DNA of 64,000 nucleotides, taken from NCBI RefSeq assembly GCF_963975745.1, contig NZ_CAXBIB010000017.1, forward strand, positions 19,807 to 83,806, read 5' to 3'. The stretch is from Parvibaculum sp963975745 (GTDB lineage: Bacteria > Pseudomonadota > Alphaproteobacteria > Parvibaculales > Parvibaculaceae). This document shows positions 18,406-26,762 of the stretch, one piece after another. Position numbers and translations under genes: made by a program. Below the pieces are notes generated by a model. It was given only the letters and a program-made list of their open reading frames with translations. It was not told the DNA's origin and did not search any database. The first letter of the stretch is position 1. Each line of letters starts with the position of its first letter.

Positions 18406-19437
18406 TTAAAGGCCGTGGAGATCGCGGAAGGAACGGATTTCGCCCAGGGTTTCGGCCTCCCAGAGCGCGCGGGCGACGGCGCGGGCGACGCAATCGGCGG
18501 CGATGGCGCCAAGCGCCGCGACAGCCATGTGACGCGGGCCGTCGGGCAGCGGCTGGCGGGCGGTCGCCAGGGTGAAGATCGCGTCGCCATCGACCGGGCT
18601 GTGGACCGGTCTTATGGCGCGGGCATATCCGTCCTGCGCCATGATGGCGAGGCGACGGCATTCGGCCGGCGTCAGGTCGGCATTGGTGGCGACGACGCCG
18701 ATGGCGGTGTTGCCGCCGGGGGCGGCGCCGGCCTTGGTGCCGGCAAAGGGATCGCGGGCGGCAAGGCCCTCGCCCGCCGGCCCGCCAAGGCCGCCGAACT
18801 CGCCCTCCATTTCAAGATGCCCGGCCCAGAAGCGCGCCTCGCCCGGCACGACTGCCGCGCCGAAGGGATTGGCGGCCACCAGGGCACCGACGGCGAGGCC
18901 GTTTTCGGCGACGGCGGAAGCCGAGCCGAGGCCGCCCTTGTATTGTCCGGCGATGGCGCCGAGACCGGCGCCGGCATTGCCGAGGCGGAAGGTGCCGGCT
19001 GCCGCTTCGCAGGCGGCGCGGCCGAGCGCGCCATAGGGCGGCGCCTCGCCCCAGGCCTTGTCGCCGCCATTGGCCAGATCGAAGAGGATCGCGGCCGGGA
19101 CGATGGGCGAGACCAGCGGGCTTGCGCCGACGCGGTAGCCGCGGCCGCGCGCACCGAGCCAGGCGGCAACGCCCGAGGCCGCTTCGAGGCCCCAGGACGA
19201 GCCGCCCGAAAGGACCACCGCATCGACCGCATCGACCAGGCAGACCGCATCGAGCAGGTCGGTCTCGCGCGTGCCGGGGCCGCCGCCGCGGATATCGCCG
19301 CCGGCGGTCGCCCGCGGTTCGGGCAGGACGACCGTGACGCCGGTGCGGGCGGCTGCATCTTCTGCATTGCCGACCGAAATGCCCGCAACATCGGTGATCA
19401 GGTTCAACGGGCCTTTGCGGATGGTGCCGAAGTGCAT
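18406..19437 (-). CDS. P1-family peptidase (DmpA/BapA-like aminopeptidase)
   Basis: 343 residues. The self-cleavage and nucleophile site of the P1 (Ntn-hydrolase-like) family is seen as GGNTAIGVVATNADLT, with Thr244 as likely nucleophile after Asn243. Other family marks are DVAGISVGN near the N-terminus and SGGSSWGLEAASGV (77-90). Members are aminopeptidases that release N-terminal or beta-amino residues from short peptides. No signal peptide is seen. It is a single gene flanked by two same-orientation copies of a double-hairpin repeat. Confidence 0.88.
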   Translation of the reverse strand: MHFGTIRKGPLNLITDVAGISVGNAEDAAARTGVTVVLPEPRATAGGDIRGGGPGTRETDLLDAVCLVDAVDAVVLSGGSSWGLEAASGVAAWLGARGRGYRVGASPLVSPIVPAAILFDLANGGDKAWGEAPPYGALGRAACEAAAGTFRLGNAGAGLGAIAGQYKGGLGSASAVAENGLAVGALVAANPFGAAVVPGEARFWAGHLEMEGEFGGLGGPAGEGLAARDPFAGTKAGAAPGGNTAIGVVATNADLTPAECRRLAIMAQDGYARAIRPVHSPVDGDAIFTLATARQPLPDGPRHMAVAALGAIAADCVARAVARALWEAETLGEIRSFRDLHGL

Positions 19438-19513
19438 ATGTGTGACCTTCCGGTTTGTGGTCTGCTCAATTCATATATCCTATTTGCGGGAGAGACCCTT
19501 TCTTTCCCCCGCG

Positions 19514-19578
19514 CCCCCGCCCCGGAAAATTCCCGCCGATAGCGTGAATTTTTCGACCCGCCCCCAGGGGCGGGTGGG
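19514..19578 (+). repeat. Double-hairpin repeat, AT-rich first arm, copy 2
   Basis: Same plan as 18314-18372, but the loop of the first hairpin is about 11 bases longer, between GAAAATTC and GAATTTTTC. The second hairpin CCCGCCCCC / GGGGCGGG is unchanged. It fills most of the gap before ggt. Confidence 0.78.
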
Positions 19579-19620
19579 CCCTTTCATCCAGGCCGGAGTC
19601 ATGCAGGAGGCAACACAATC

Positions 19621-21354
19621 ATGAAATTCACCCGTATCGCTCCGACACTGTCGGCGGCCGCCGCGCTGTTGCTTCTCGTTGCCGTGGCCGCGATCGCGCT
19701 TTTCGGGCGGACGGGCGCGCAGGCTTTCATGGTGGCGAGCGCGAGCCCCGATGCGAGCGCGGCCGGCATTGAAATTCTCGAAGCGGGCGGCAGCGCCGTC
19801 GATGCGGCGATTGCGGTGCAGGCGGTGCTGTCGCTCGTGGAACCGGAATCGTCGGGTCTCGCGGGCGGCGCCTTCCTGCTGCATTACGACAAGCGCACAG
19901 GCGCGCTCGATGCCTGGGACGGGCGCGAGACCGCGCCGATGGCGGCCCAACCCGAACTCTTTCTCGGCGACGACGGGCAGCCGCTCGATTTTCTTTCCGC
20001 CATGGTCAGCGGGCGTTCGGTCGGGACGCCCGGCGTGGTGCGGATGATGTGGGAGGCGCATCGCGAATACGGGGTGCTCGACTGGGCCGATCTCTTCGTG
20101 CCGGCGATCCGGCTGGCCGAAGACGGCTTTGCCGTGGCGCCGAAACTCGCACAGGCGATCGCGCGCGATCCGGTGCTCAAGCAGATGCCGGTGGCGCAGG
20201 ATTATTTCTTCCGGCGCGCGGCAGACGGCACGCGGCGGCCGGTCGGCGAAGGCGAGATGCTGACCAATCCCGATTATGCGGCGACGCTGCGCGCGATCGC
20301 GGCGCAGGGCGCCGACGGTTTCTACAAGGGCGCGGTGGCGGAAGCGATCGTCGATGCGGTGCAGAACGCGCCGGCGCGGCCGGGCACGCTGTCGCTCGAC
20401 GACTTCGCCGCCTATCAGGCGGTCAAGCGCGAAGCGGTCTGCGCGCCCTATCGGCGCTACCGCGTCTGCTCGATGCCGCCGCCGACCTCGGGCGGGCTGA
20501 CGCTCTTACAGATTCTCGGCATTCTCGAGAATTACGATCTCGCCGGCATGGGGCCGATGACCGCGACCGCGGTGCATTTCATCGCCGAGGCCGAGAAACT
20601 CGCCTATGCGGATCGCGACTTCTATATCGGCGATCCCGATTTCGTCGAGGTGCCGCAGGCGGCGATGCTCGACCGCGCCTATCTGAAGACGCGGGCCGAG
20701 GAGATCGATGCCAGCCGGACGATGGGCAAGGCCCTGCCGGGCGTGCCGCCGGCGCAGATCCGCGGCGAATGGCGCGCCGGGCTTTCGCCGGAACGCGCCT
20801 CGACGACGCATTTCAGCATTGTCGACGGGCGCGGCAATGTCGTCTCGATGACCTCGTCGGTCGAGGGGCCGTTCGGCGCGCATCTGATGGCGGGCGGGAT
20901 GATGCTCAACAACCAGCTTACCGATTTCTCCTTCGTGCCGGAGGAAGACGGCCGCATGGTCGCCAATGCGGTTCAGCCCGGCAAGCGGCCGCGCTCGTCG
21001 ATGACGCCGGTGATCGTGTTCGACGCCGATGACAACTTCGTTCTCGCCATCGGCTCGCCCGGCGGGCCGCGCATCATCGGCTATGTGGCCAAGACGCTGA
21101 TCGCGCTGATCGACTGGGAGATGGGCATGGAAGAGGCGGTGGCACTGCCGCATTTTCTCGACCGCAACGGCGCGCTGGAGATCGAAGAGGGCAGCACGCT
21201 CGAAGCGCTGATCCCGGTACTCGAGCAGCTCGGCCACAGGATCGAGGTGCGTACACTGACCAGCGGACTGCACGGGATCGCGGCGACGGCACAGGGGCTC
21301 GACGGCGCCGCCGATCCGCGCCGCGACGGCAATGTGATCAGCGGCCAGCGCTAG
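19621..21354 (+). CDS. ggt: Gamma-glutamyltransferase
   Basis: 577 residues with an N-terminal membrane anchor or signal peptide (about residues 10-35). The enzyme matures by self-cleavage before the conserved threonine: TTHFSIVDGRGNVVSMTSSV, with Thr395 as nucleophile and new N-terminus of the small subunit. Gly-rich MPPPTSGG and PGGPRIIGYV motifs of the active site are present. It breaks down glutathione and other gamma-glutamyl compounds in the periplasm. Its last 17 bases overlap the end of the convergent histidine kinase gene. Confidence 0.93.
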   Translation: MKFTRIAPTLSAAAALLLLVAVAAIALFGRTGAQAFMVASASPDASAAGIEILEAGGSAVDAAIAVQAVLSLVEPESSGLAGGAFLLHYDKRTGALDAWDGRETAPMAAQPELFLGDDGQPLDFLSAMVSGRSVGTPGVVRMMWEAHREYGVLDWADLFVPAIRLAEDGFAVAPKLAQAIARDPVLKQMPVAQDYFFRRAADGTRRPVGEGEMLTNPDYAATLRAIAAQGADGFYKGAVAEAIVDAVQNAPARPGTLSLDDFAAYQAVKREAVCAPYRRYRVCSMPPPTSGGLTLLQILGILENYDLAGMGPMTATAVHFIAEAEKLAYADRDFYIGDPDFVEVPQAAMLDRAYLKTRAEEIDASRTMGKALPGVPPAQIRGEWRAGLSPERASTTHFSIVDGRGNVVSMTSSVEGPFGAHLMAGGMMLNNQLTDFSFVPEEDGRMVANAVQPGKRPRSSMTPVIVFDADDNFVLAIGSPGGPRIIGYVAKTLIALIDWEMGMEEAVALPHFLDRNGALEIEEGSTLEALIPVLEQLGHRIEVRTLTSGLHGIAATAQGLDGAADPRRDGNVISGQR

Positions 21355-22837
21355 GCGGTTCGCCGGGCTCCTCGCAGGCCGCCAACGCGCCGCCGGTGTC
21401 GGGCATGCAGAAACGGAAATGCGTGCCCGCGGGGCCGCTGTCGACAAGCTCGATATGGCCGCCATGCGCGCGCACCAGCTCGGCGACAATGGCCAGGCCG
21501 AGACCGCTGCCGCCAGCGCGCACGCCGCCCGAAAAGGGCTCGAAGAGATGGGCGCGGGCCTTTTCGGGCAGGCCGGGGCCGGTGTCGACAATATCGATAT
21601 GCACATGATCTCCGGCGCGGTGGGCGTCGATGCGGATCTCGCCGCCCTTGCCGCTTTCGGCCAGCGCCTGGGCCGCGTTGCGGGTCAGGTTCAGCAGGAT
21701 GCGGAACAGATGATCGGGATCGGCATCGATCTCGAGATCGGGCGCGACACGGTTGTGCCAGCGGATGTCTTCGCTTTCGGGCCAGGCGGCTTCGGCGACC
21801 TCGTCGATCAGGCCGGCCAGCGCGAGGCGGGCCAGACGCGGCGGCGCTTCCTCGGCACGGCCGAATTTCAGCGTGTTGGCGCAGAGATCGATCGCGCGGT
21901 CGATCGAGGCGAAGAGACGCGGCGCCAGATGCTGCACCATCGGATCGTCGATCGCGCCGATGCGGTCGGACATCAACTGGGCGCTGGCCAGGATGTTGCG
22001 CAGGTCGTGATTGATCTTGCTGACGGCGCCGCCGAGCGCGGCCAGATGCGCCTTCTGGCTCAACGTGGCGCGGATCTCCTTCTGCATCAGCGCCAGTTCG
22101 CGTTCGGCGATTCCGATCTCGTCGGCGCGGCCGGAGGGCGCCATGACGCGGCGCGCGTCTTCCGGATCCTGGCGGAAGGCGACCATGTTGCCGGTGATGC
22201 GGCGCATCGGGCGGACCAGCACGAAATGGAGCGCGGTGAAGACCAGACCGGCGGTGATGATCGAGATCACCAGCGAGAGCAGGAAGATGTTCCTGCCATA
22301 GTCCAGCATGGCGTAGCGCAGCGGCGTTTCGTCGAAGACGATCTCGATCGACTCGCCGGCGCCGAAACGCGGATTGCCGGTGACCAGCACGACGCGGCCG
22401 TCGCCAGCCAGCAGCGTTTCGAAGGCGTCCATGATCAGCGTCATCGCCATGGCGCCGCGCAGGTCGAAGCTGGTGTCGACGGTGGGCGGCATCTCCTCGC
22501 TCAGCACCAGGCGGCGCGCCTCGTCGCGATGCAGCGCGACAGCATAGACCTGGGCGTTCTTCAGCAGTTCCTCGCGCAGGGCCGGCGAAACCATGTTGTC
22601 GGGCCGCGCCTCGAGCGCCAGCGAGGCGATCTGCGCGGCGGCGAGGCGCTGTTCGAGCCAGGTCAGGCGGAAATTGGCGATCGAGGGAACGAAGATCAGC
22701 ACTTCGGCCAGCATCACGAAGAGGACCGTCAGCACCAGCAGGCGGCGCGACAGGCTTTCGCGCAAGGGCCGCGCCAGACGCGCCAAGCCGCCTTCCGCGC
22801 CGCCGTCCTTCTCCGCCGTCGCTCTCATGCTCGCCAT
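21338..22837 (-). CDS. Membrane sensor histidine kinase
   Basis: About 500 residues from the ATG at 22837 (or 22828). Order: first membrane helix (RLLVLTVLFVMLAEVLIFVPSI), a periplasmic sensor region of about 130 residues, second helix (FLLSLVISIITAGLVFTALHF), HAMP, HisKA with the phospho-acceptor in SKINHDLRNILAS, and an ATPase domain (NLTRNAAQAL, DTGPGLPEKA, GSGLGLAIV). No response regulator lies next to it. It follows the MerA-like flavoprotein gene by only 22 bases, so it may be the last gene of that operon and sense something linked to it. Confidence 0.9.
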   Translation of the reverse strand: MASMRATAEKDGGAEGGLARLARPLRESLSRRLLVLTVLFVMLAEVLIFVPSIANFRLTWLEQRLAAAQIASLALEARPDNMVSPALREELLKNAQVYAVALHRDEARRLVLSEEMPPTVDTSFDLRGAMAMTLIMDAFETLLAGDGRVVLVTGNPRFGAGESIEIVFDETPLRYAMLDYGRNIFLLSLVISIITAGLVFTALHFVLVRPMRRITGNMVAFRQDPEDARRVMAPSGRADEIGIAERELALMQKEIRATLSQKAHLAALGGAVSKINHDLRNILASAQLMSDRIGAIDDPMVQHLAPRLFASIDRAIDLCANTLKFGRAEEAPPRLARLALAGLIDEVAEAAWPESEDIRWHNRVAPDLEIDADPDHLFRILLNLTRNAAQALAESGKGGEIRIDAHRAGDHVHIDIVDTGPGLPEKARAHLFEPFSGGVRAGGSGLGLAIVAELVRAHGGHIELVDSGPAGTHFRFCMPDTGGALAACEEPGEPPSAGR

Positions 22838-22859
22838 CCCTGCCGTCCCGCAGGCCAGC

Positions 22860-24284
22860 CTAGCCGAACAGTCCCAGAAAGCGCACCAGCATTCGCGTTT
22901 TCGGACTGTACAGCGTCGGCGTGTAATAGGAACCGGCGACGCGCTTGCCGACTTCCGAGAAGGTCGGATAGGGCGCGACGACACCGGCCATGGCCGAGAG
23001 CTTCAGCGCATGGGTCCGGGCCAGTACCCAGGGCAGGATCAGTTCGCCCGCATGGGCGCCGGCAATGGTGGCGCCCAGCACACGGGCATGGCTGTCGGTG
23101 ACGACCTTGATGACGCCCTCGGTTTCGCGTTCGGCCTGGGCACGGTCGTTTTCGGCGAAGTGCCAGCGCAGGACGTTGATCTTCATGTGGCGCTCGCGGG
23201 CTTCCGCCTCGGTCTCGCCGACATGGGCAAGTTCCGGATCGGTGTAGGTGACCCAGGGGATCGAACTGTGATCGGCCCTGGCCGGCACGCGGAACAGCGC
23301 GTTGCGGATGACGATGCCGGCGTGATAGCCGGCGACATGGGTGAACTGCAGTCCGCCCGCGACATCGCCGATACCGAAGATGCGCTTGTTGGAGGTGCGC
23401 AGGCGCTCATCGACGACGAGGCCCTTCGACGTGTAGTCGATGCCGGCCTTTTCGAGATCGAGCCCTTCGACATTGGGACGGCGGCCGGTCGCGATCAGCA
23501 GATGCGAGCCCTCGATGTCGCGCGTCCTGCCCGCCACCTCGACCGTCACAACGACGCGTCCCTCTTCGCCCGCCACGCCCGCGACCTTCGCGCCCTCGAC
23601 AATGTCGACGCCTTCGCGGCGGAGGCGATCGACGACAATCGCCGAAAGTTCCGGATCGTCGCGGCCGAAGACGCGCATGCCTTCGAGCACCGTCACCTTC
23701 GCACCGAGGCGGCGATGGGCCTGCGCCATTTCCATGCCGATCGGTCCGCCGCCGACGACGATCAGATGCGCCGGGCATTCGGTATTCTCGAAGATGTTCT
23801 CGTTGGTGAAGAAGGGCACCTTGTCGAGCCCGGGGATCGGCGGCACGGCGGCGCGCGAGCCGGTGGCGATCACGAAACGGCGGGCGGAAATCTCGGTGTC
23901 GCCGGCGATCACCGTTGCGCCGTCCTTGAAGCGGCCATGATCCTTGATGACGGTGACGCCCAGCGCCTCGAAACGGGCGACGGAATCGTTGGGCGCGATG
24001 GCCGCGATGACGTCATGGACATGCGCATGCACTTTCGCGAAATCGACTTTCGGCTTTACCGGCGTGACACCGAAGGGTGCGCCCGCGCCCATGCGGTAGG
24101 CCTGTCTGGCGGCAGCCAGCAGCGCCTTGGAGGGCACGCAGCCGGTATTGAGGCAGTCGCCGCCCATGGCATCGCGCTCGATCAGCACGGTCTTCGCGCC
24201 CATCTGCGCGGCGCCGGCCGCCACCGACAAGCCGCCCGAACCGGCCCCGATGATGCAGATATCCGCCTTGATCCGCTTCGCCAT
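22860..24284 (-). CDS. MerA-like FAD-dependent disulfide oxidoreductase
   Basis: 474 residues of the pyridine-nucleotide disulfide oxidoreductase family: FAD motif CIIGAGSGGLS, redox-active pair GGDCLNTGCVPSK (Cys44, Cys49), NAD motif VVGGGPIGMEMAQ and a dimerisation domain. The usual catalytic His of lipoamide dehydrogenase is replaced by Tyr (APYPTFSE), as in mercuric reductase; but the MerA heavy-metal head and C-terminal cysteine pair are absent. Its natural substrate is unknown. The ATG at 24284 begins the homology. It is 28 bases from the TVP38 gene, a known pairing. Confidence 0.88.
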   Translation of the reverse strand: MAKRIKADICIIGAGSGGLSVAAGAAQMGAKTVLIERDAMGGDCLNTGCVPSKALLAAARQAYRMGAGAPFGVTPVKPKVDFAKVHAHVHDVIAAIAPNDSVARFEALGVTVIKDHGRFKDGATVIAGDTEISARRFVIATGSRAAVPPIPGLDKVPFFTNENIFENTECPAHLIVVGGGPIGMEMAQAHRRLGAKVTVLEGMRVFGRDDPELSAIVVDRLRREGVDIVEGAKVAGVAGEEGRVVVTVEVAGRTRDIEGSHLLIATGRRPNVEGLDLEKAGIDYTSKGLVVDERLRTSNKRIFGIGDVAGGLQFTHVAGYHAGIVIRNALFRVPARADHSSIPWVTYTDPELAHVGETEAEARERHMKINVLRWHFAENDRAQAERETEGVIKVVTDSHARVLGATIAGAHAGELILPWVLARTHALKLSAMAGVVAPYPTFSEVGKRVAGSYYTPTLYSPKTRMLVRFLGLFG

Positions 24285-24312
24285 GTTTTCCTCGAAATGT
24301 TTCAGACCGCGC

Positions 24313-25047
24313 TCAGGCTTTCGCCGCACCGGTCATGCGTTTGTAGATGACAGGCACCAGCGCCAGAACCGCCAGCGCCAGGACGGGACCGATGATCTGC
24401 GGCTCGAAGAAGAGGCCGAGATCGGGATCGCGGCCGGCATCGAAGACCGCACCGAGACCGTTGCCCAGACTGGCATAGACGAAAGTGCCGGGAATGATGC
24501 CGATGAAGGTGGCCGCAACATAGGTGCGCAAGGGCACACCGAGAAAGGCCGGGGCCAGATTGACCAGAAAGAAGGGAAAGACCGGCACCAGCCGCAGCAC
24601 CAGCATGTAGTTGAAGGCATTTCTGCCGAAACCGGCTTCGAGCTTGCGCAGGCCCGGACCCGCCCTGGCGCGCAGCACGTCGCCCAGGGCCGTCTTCGCG
24701 GCCAGGAAGATCGCCGTCGCGCCGATCGTGGCGCCGACAACCGTCAGCGTGCCGCCGAGCCAGGTGCCGAAGAGAAAGCCGCCGGTCAGGGTGGCGACCA
24801 GCGCGGCGGGCAGCGAGAAGGCGACGATCGCGACATAGGCCAGCACATAGAGCAAGGCCGCCAGCAGCAGATGCTCGGCGACCAGCGCGCCCAGCGCCTG
24901 GCGGTTGTCGCGCAGCGTGTCGAGGGTCGCATAACGGTCGAGATCGAAGACGAAAAAGGCCACAAGGCCCGCCGCCAGCACCAGCAGCGGTGCGAGGCGG
25001 CGCAAGGCCAGGCCGCGCGCCGGGATTTCGGGAGGCGTTTCGGTCAT
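24313..25047 (-). CDS. TVP38/TMEM64 (DedA-superfamily) membrane protein
   Basis: 244 residues with about six hydrophobic segments. The family core LRLVPVFPFFLVNLAPAF followed by FIGIIPGTFVYASLG is clear. DedA-superfamily proteins are implicated in lipid-carrier or phospholipid movement across the inner membrane; the role of this branch is not known. It overlaps the upstream DUF547 gene by four bases (ATGA) and precedes the MerA-like gene by 28, so the three are one translational unit. Confidence 0.9.
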   Translation of the reverse strand: MTETPPEIPARGLALRRLAPLLVLAAGLVAFFVFDLDRYATLDTLRDNRQALGALVAEHLLLAALLYVLAYVAIVAFSLPAALVATLTGGFLFGTWLGGTLTVVGATIGATAIFLAAKTALGDVLRARAGPGLRKLEAGFGRNAFNYMLVLRLVPVFPFFLVNLAPAFLGVPLRTYVAATFIGIIPGTFVYASLGNGLGAVFDAGRDPDLGLFFEPQIIGPVLALAVLALVPVIYKRMTGAAKA

Positions 25048-25868
25048 TTCATTGTCTCCAGGCGGGCAGCGTCGTTGAGCGTCCAGTCATAGTCATAAGA
25101 CGACACGCGCGTGGCGCCGGCCAGCGCGTCGGCAAGTTCGGGCCCGGCATATTTGCGCAATTCGGCCAGAACCCCGGCCTCGGTGCCGCCGAAATCCTTC
25201 CTGTACCAGTTGAAGATGCTCGACACGGTGAGACGGCCGCCACGGATATCGACGCCGCGCGGGCTGTTGATGTAGCGGCGGGCGGCCGTGTCGAGCATGG
25301 TATCGAGCGTCGCGGCCTCATAGGGTTCGGTGGCCAGGTCCGGACAGCTCCAGGAGGCGCAATTGACCGCGTAGTGAACGCGCGGATCGCCGAAATCGGG
25401 CCGCAGGATGCCGTGCTCGATGTCGTCCAGCGAGAGGTCGCGGCCGGCGACGCGGACCAGTTTCCGGCCCCAGGGCCCGCGGGCAAAGAGACCCGGCGAG
25501 ATCGAGATGTCGCGGATCGAGGCCACCGGATAGTGCTCGACGACGACCTGAACCGTCAGCGCATTGTAGAGATTGACCCAGAAGGCGAATTGTTCGTCGC
25601 GCGACAGCAGGGCCGGATCGATCGCCGCGAGGCTGTCGATATAGGCAGCGAGCGCCGCGCGGCCCTGCGCGCTGGCCTTGAGGCCGGCATAGTCGACGAA
25701 ATGCGGCGCCGCACCGCCGTCCTCCGGCGGCGGCAGAACCAGCCAGTCCTGCAGCAGCGCGCCCCAGGGGCCGTGATCGGGCTTCATGGGCGTTTCCGCG
25801 CCGGCCGGCGGCAGTTGAACGGCAAAAAGGAACATAAAAAGAACAAAATGGCGGACTCTCCCGAACAT
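25044..25868 (-). CDS. DUF547 protein, exported
   Basis: 274 residues with a signal peptide (VRHFVLFMFLFAVQLPPAGA, cut after about residue 24). DUF547 motifs follow: FWVNLYNALTVQVVVEHYP, DIEHGILRP, and VHYAVNCASWSCPDL with conserved Asn, Cys and Ser, a pattern thought to resemble papain/transglutaminase folds. Function unproven. It is the first gene of the operon with TVP38 and the MerA-like flavoprotein, and it diverges from the rpmH promoter region. Confidence 0.88.
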   Translation of the reverse strand: MFGRVRHFVLFMFLFAVQLPPAGAETPMKPDHGPWGALLQDWLVLPPPEDGGAAPHFVDYAGLKASAQGRAALAAYIDSLAAIDPALLSRDEQFAFWVNLYNALTVQVVVEHYPVASIRDISISPGLFARGPWGRKLVRVAGRDLSLDDIEHGILRPDFGDPRVHYAVNCASWSCPDLATEPYEAATLDTMLDTAARRYINSPRGVDIRGGRLTVSSIFNWYRKDFGGTEAGVLAELRKYAGPELADALAGATRVSSYDYDWTLNDAARLETMK

Positions 25869-25986
25869 GGCGCTGATCCCCTGTGGCTGAGCGGCCGGAC
25901 CATACGCGCAAAGCCGCGCGACGAAACGGGGGTATCACTCATTTGTGAGACATTGTCAGAGCGAGTGAAACAAGACCGGCCCGGCG

Positions 25987-26016
25987 TTGACTTGCGCGGG
26001 CCATATCGCTTATACA
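25987..26016 (+). promoter_or_regulatory. Housekeeping-type promoter of rpmH-rnpA
   Basis: TTGACT at 25987-25992 and TATACA at 26011-26016 with an 18-base spacer, near the housekeeping consensus. It gives a leader of about 100 bases before the rpmH start at 26125. This agrees with strong expression of a ribosomal protein gene. Confidence 0.7.
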
Positions 26017-26124
26017 CCCGCCTGACAGCCGTGAGGCGGCAACGCCTGCGGCTCTTGTTTTTATTGGCATTCGAGAGGCCGGCTCCCCTGAGCCGCCCGG
26101 TGCCGGATCTGCCGGAGAAGAGAC

Positions 26125-26259
26125 GTGAAACGGACCTATCAACCGAGCGAACTCGTCCGCAAGCGCCGCCACGGCTTCCGCGCGCGCACGGCCACCAAGG
26201 GCGGCCGCAAGGTGCTCGCCGCGCGCCGGTCGAAGGGCCGCAAGCGGCTTTCGGCCTGA
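26125..26259 (+). CDS. rpmH: 50S ribosomal protein L34
   Basis: 44 residues from a GTG start: KRTYQPSELVRKRRHGFRAR, then the conserved TKGGRKVLAARRSKGRKRLSA. Very basic, as expected for this rRNA-binding protein of the large subunit near the exit tunnel. GGAGAAGAGAC just upstream serves as the ribosome site. Because of the GTG start and small size it is easily missed. It begins the conserved rpmH-rnpA-yidC order. Confidence 0.97.
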   Translation: MKRTYQPSELVRKRRHGFRARTATKGGRKVLAARRSKGRKRLSA

Positions 26260-26339
26260 CCCCACTCTGCAACGCCGCGGCCTGCCCGCCGGCGCCTGTC
26301 CGGGTTCGCGGTTATCCGGGTCCGATTGCGAGCAGCCCG

Positions 26340-26762
26340 ATGGACCGCCAGATCGACAAACTTCGCAAACGCCGAGAGTTTCTTTCCGCCGCACGCGGGC
26401 GCAAACGTGCCATGCGCGGCCTTGTGCTGCAGGCGCTCGACCGGCAGGACGACGCGCCGCCGCGGGCCGGCTTTACCGTCACCCGCAAGGTCGGCAATGC
26501 CGTCACCCGCAACCGCGCCAAACGCCGGCTGCGCGCCGCGGCGGCCGAAATTCTTCCGCTCGCCGCAAAACCCGGTTACGACTACGTGCTGATCGGCCGT
26601 CAGGACACGCCGACGCGCAAATGGGCCGAGTTGCTTGCCGATCTGCGTGACGCGCTTGACGACGTTCACGGTCGCCGGTCTTCGAAGCCGCGCGGCCGAT
26701 CTTCCGCACCACGCTCCGACTCCACGCGTTCCGATACCGGGAAAGACCTGCCACATGGGTGA
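26340..26762 (+). CDS. rnpA: Ribonuclease P protein component
   Basis: 140 residues. The RNR signature of the family reads GNAVTRNRAKRRLRAAAAE (about 51-69), and the N-terminal RKRREFLSAARGRK binds the precursor tRNA leader. It is the protein cofactor of the RNase P ribozyme that trims the 5' end of tRNAs. The Ser/Arg-rich tail beyond residue 110 is not conserved. The ATG at 26340 is the first before the homology. Its last eight bases overlap the yidC start, leaving no room for the yidD gene that separates them in many bacteria. Confidence 0.94.
   Translation: MDRQIDKLRKRREFLSAARGRKRAMRGLVLQALDRQDDAPPRAGFTVTRKVGNAVTRNRAKRRLRAAAAEILPLAAKPGYDYVLIGRQDTPTRKWAELLADLRDALDDVHGRRSSKPRGRSSAPRSDSTRSDTGKDLPHG

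Noticed and set aside
24990..26762. A 590-codon frame that would fuse upstream sequence to RnpA
   Set aside because: The first 450 codons run antisense through DUF547 and across the rpmH region; RnpA homology begins at 26340.
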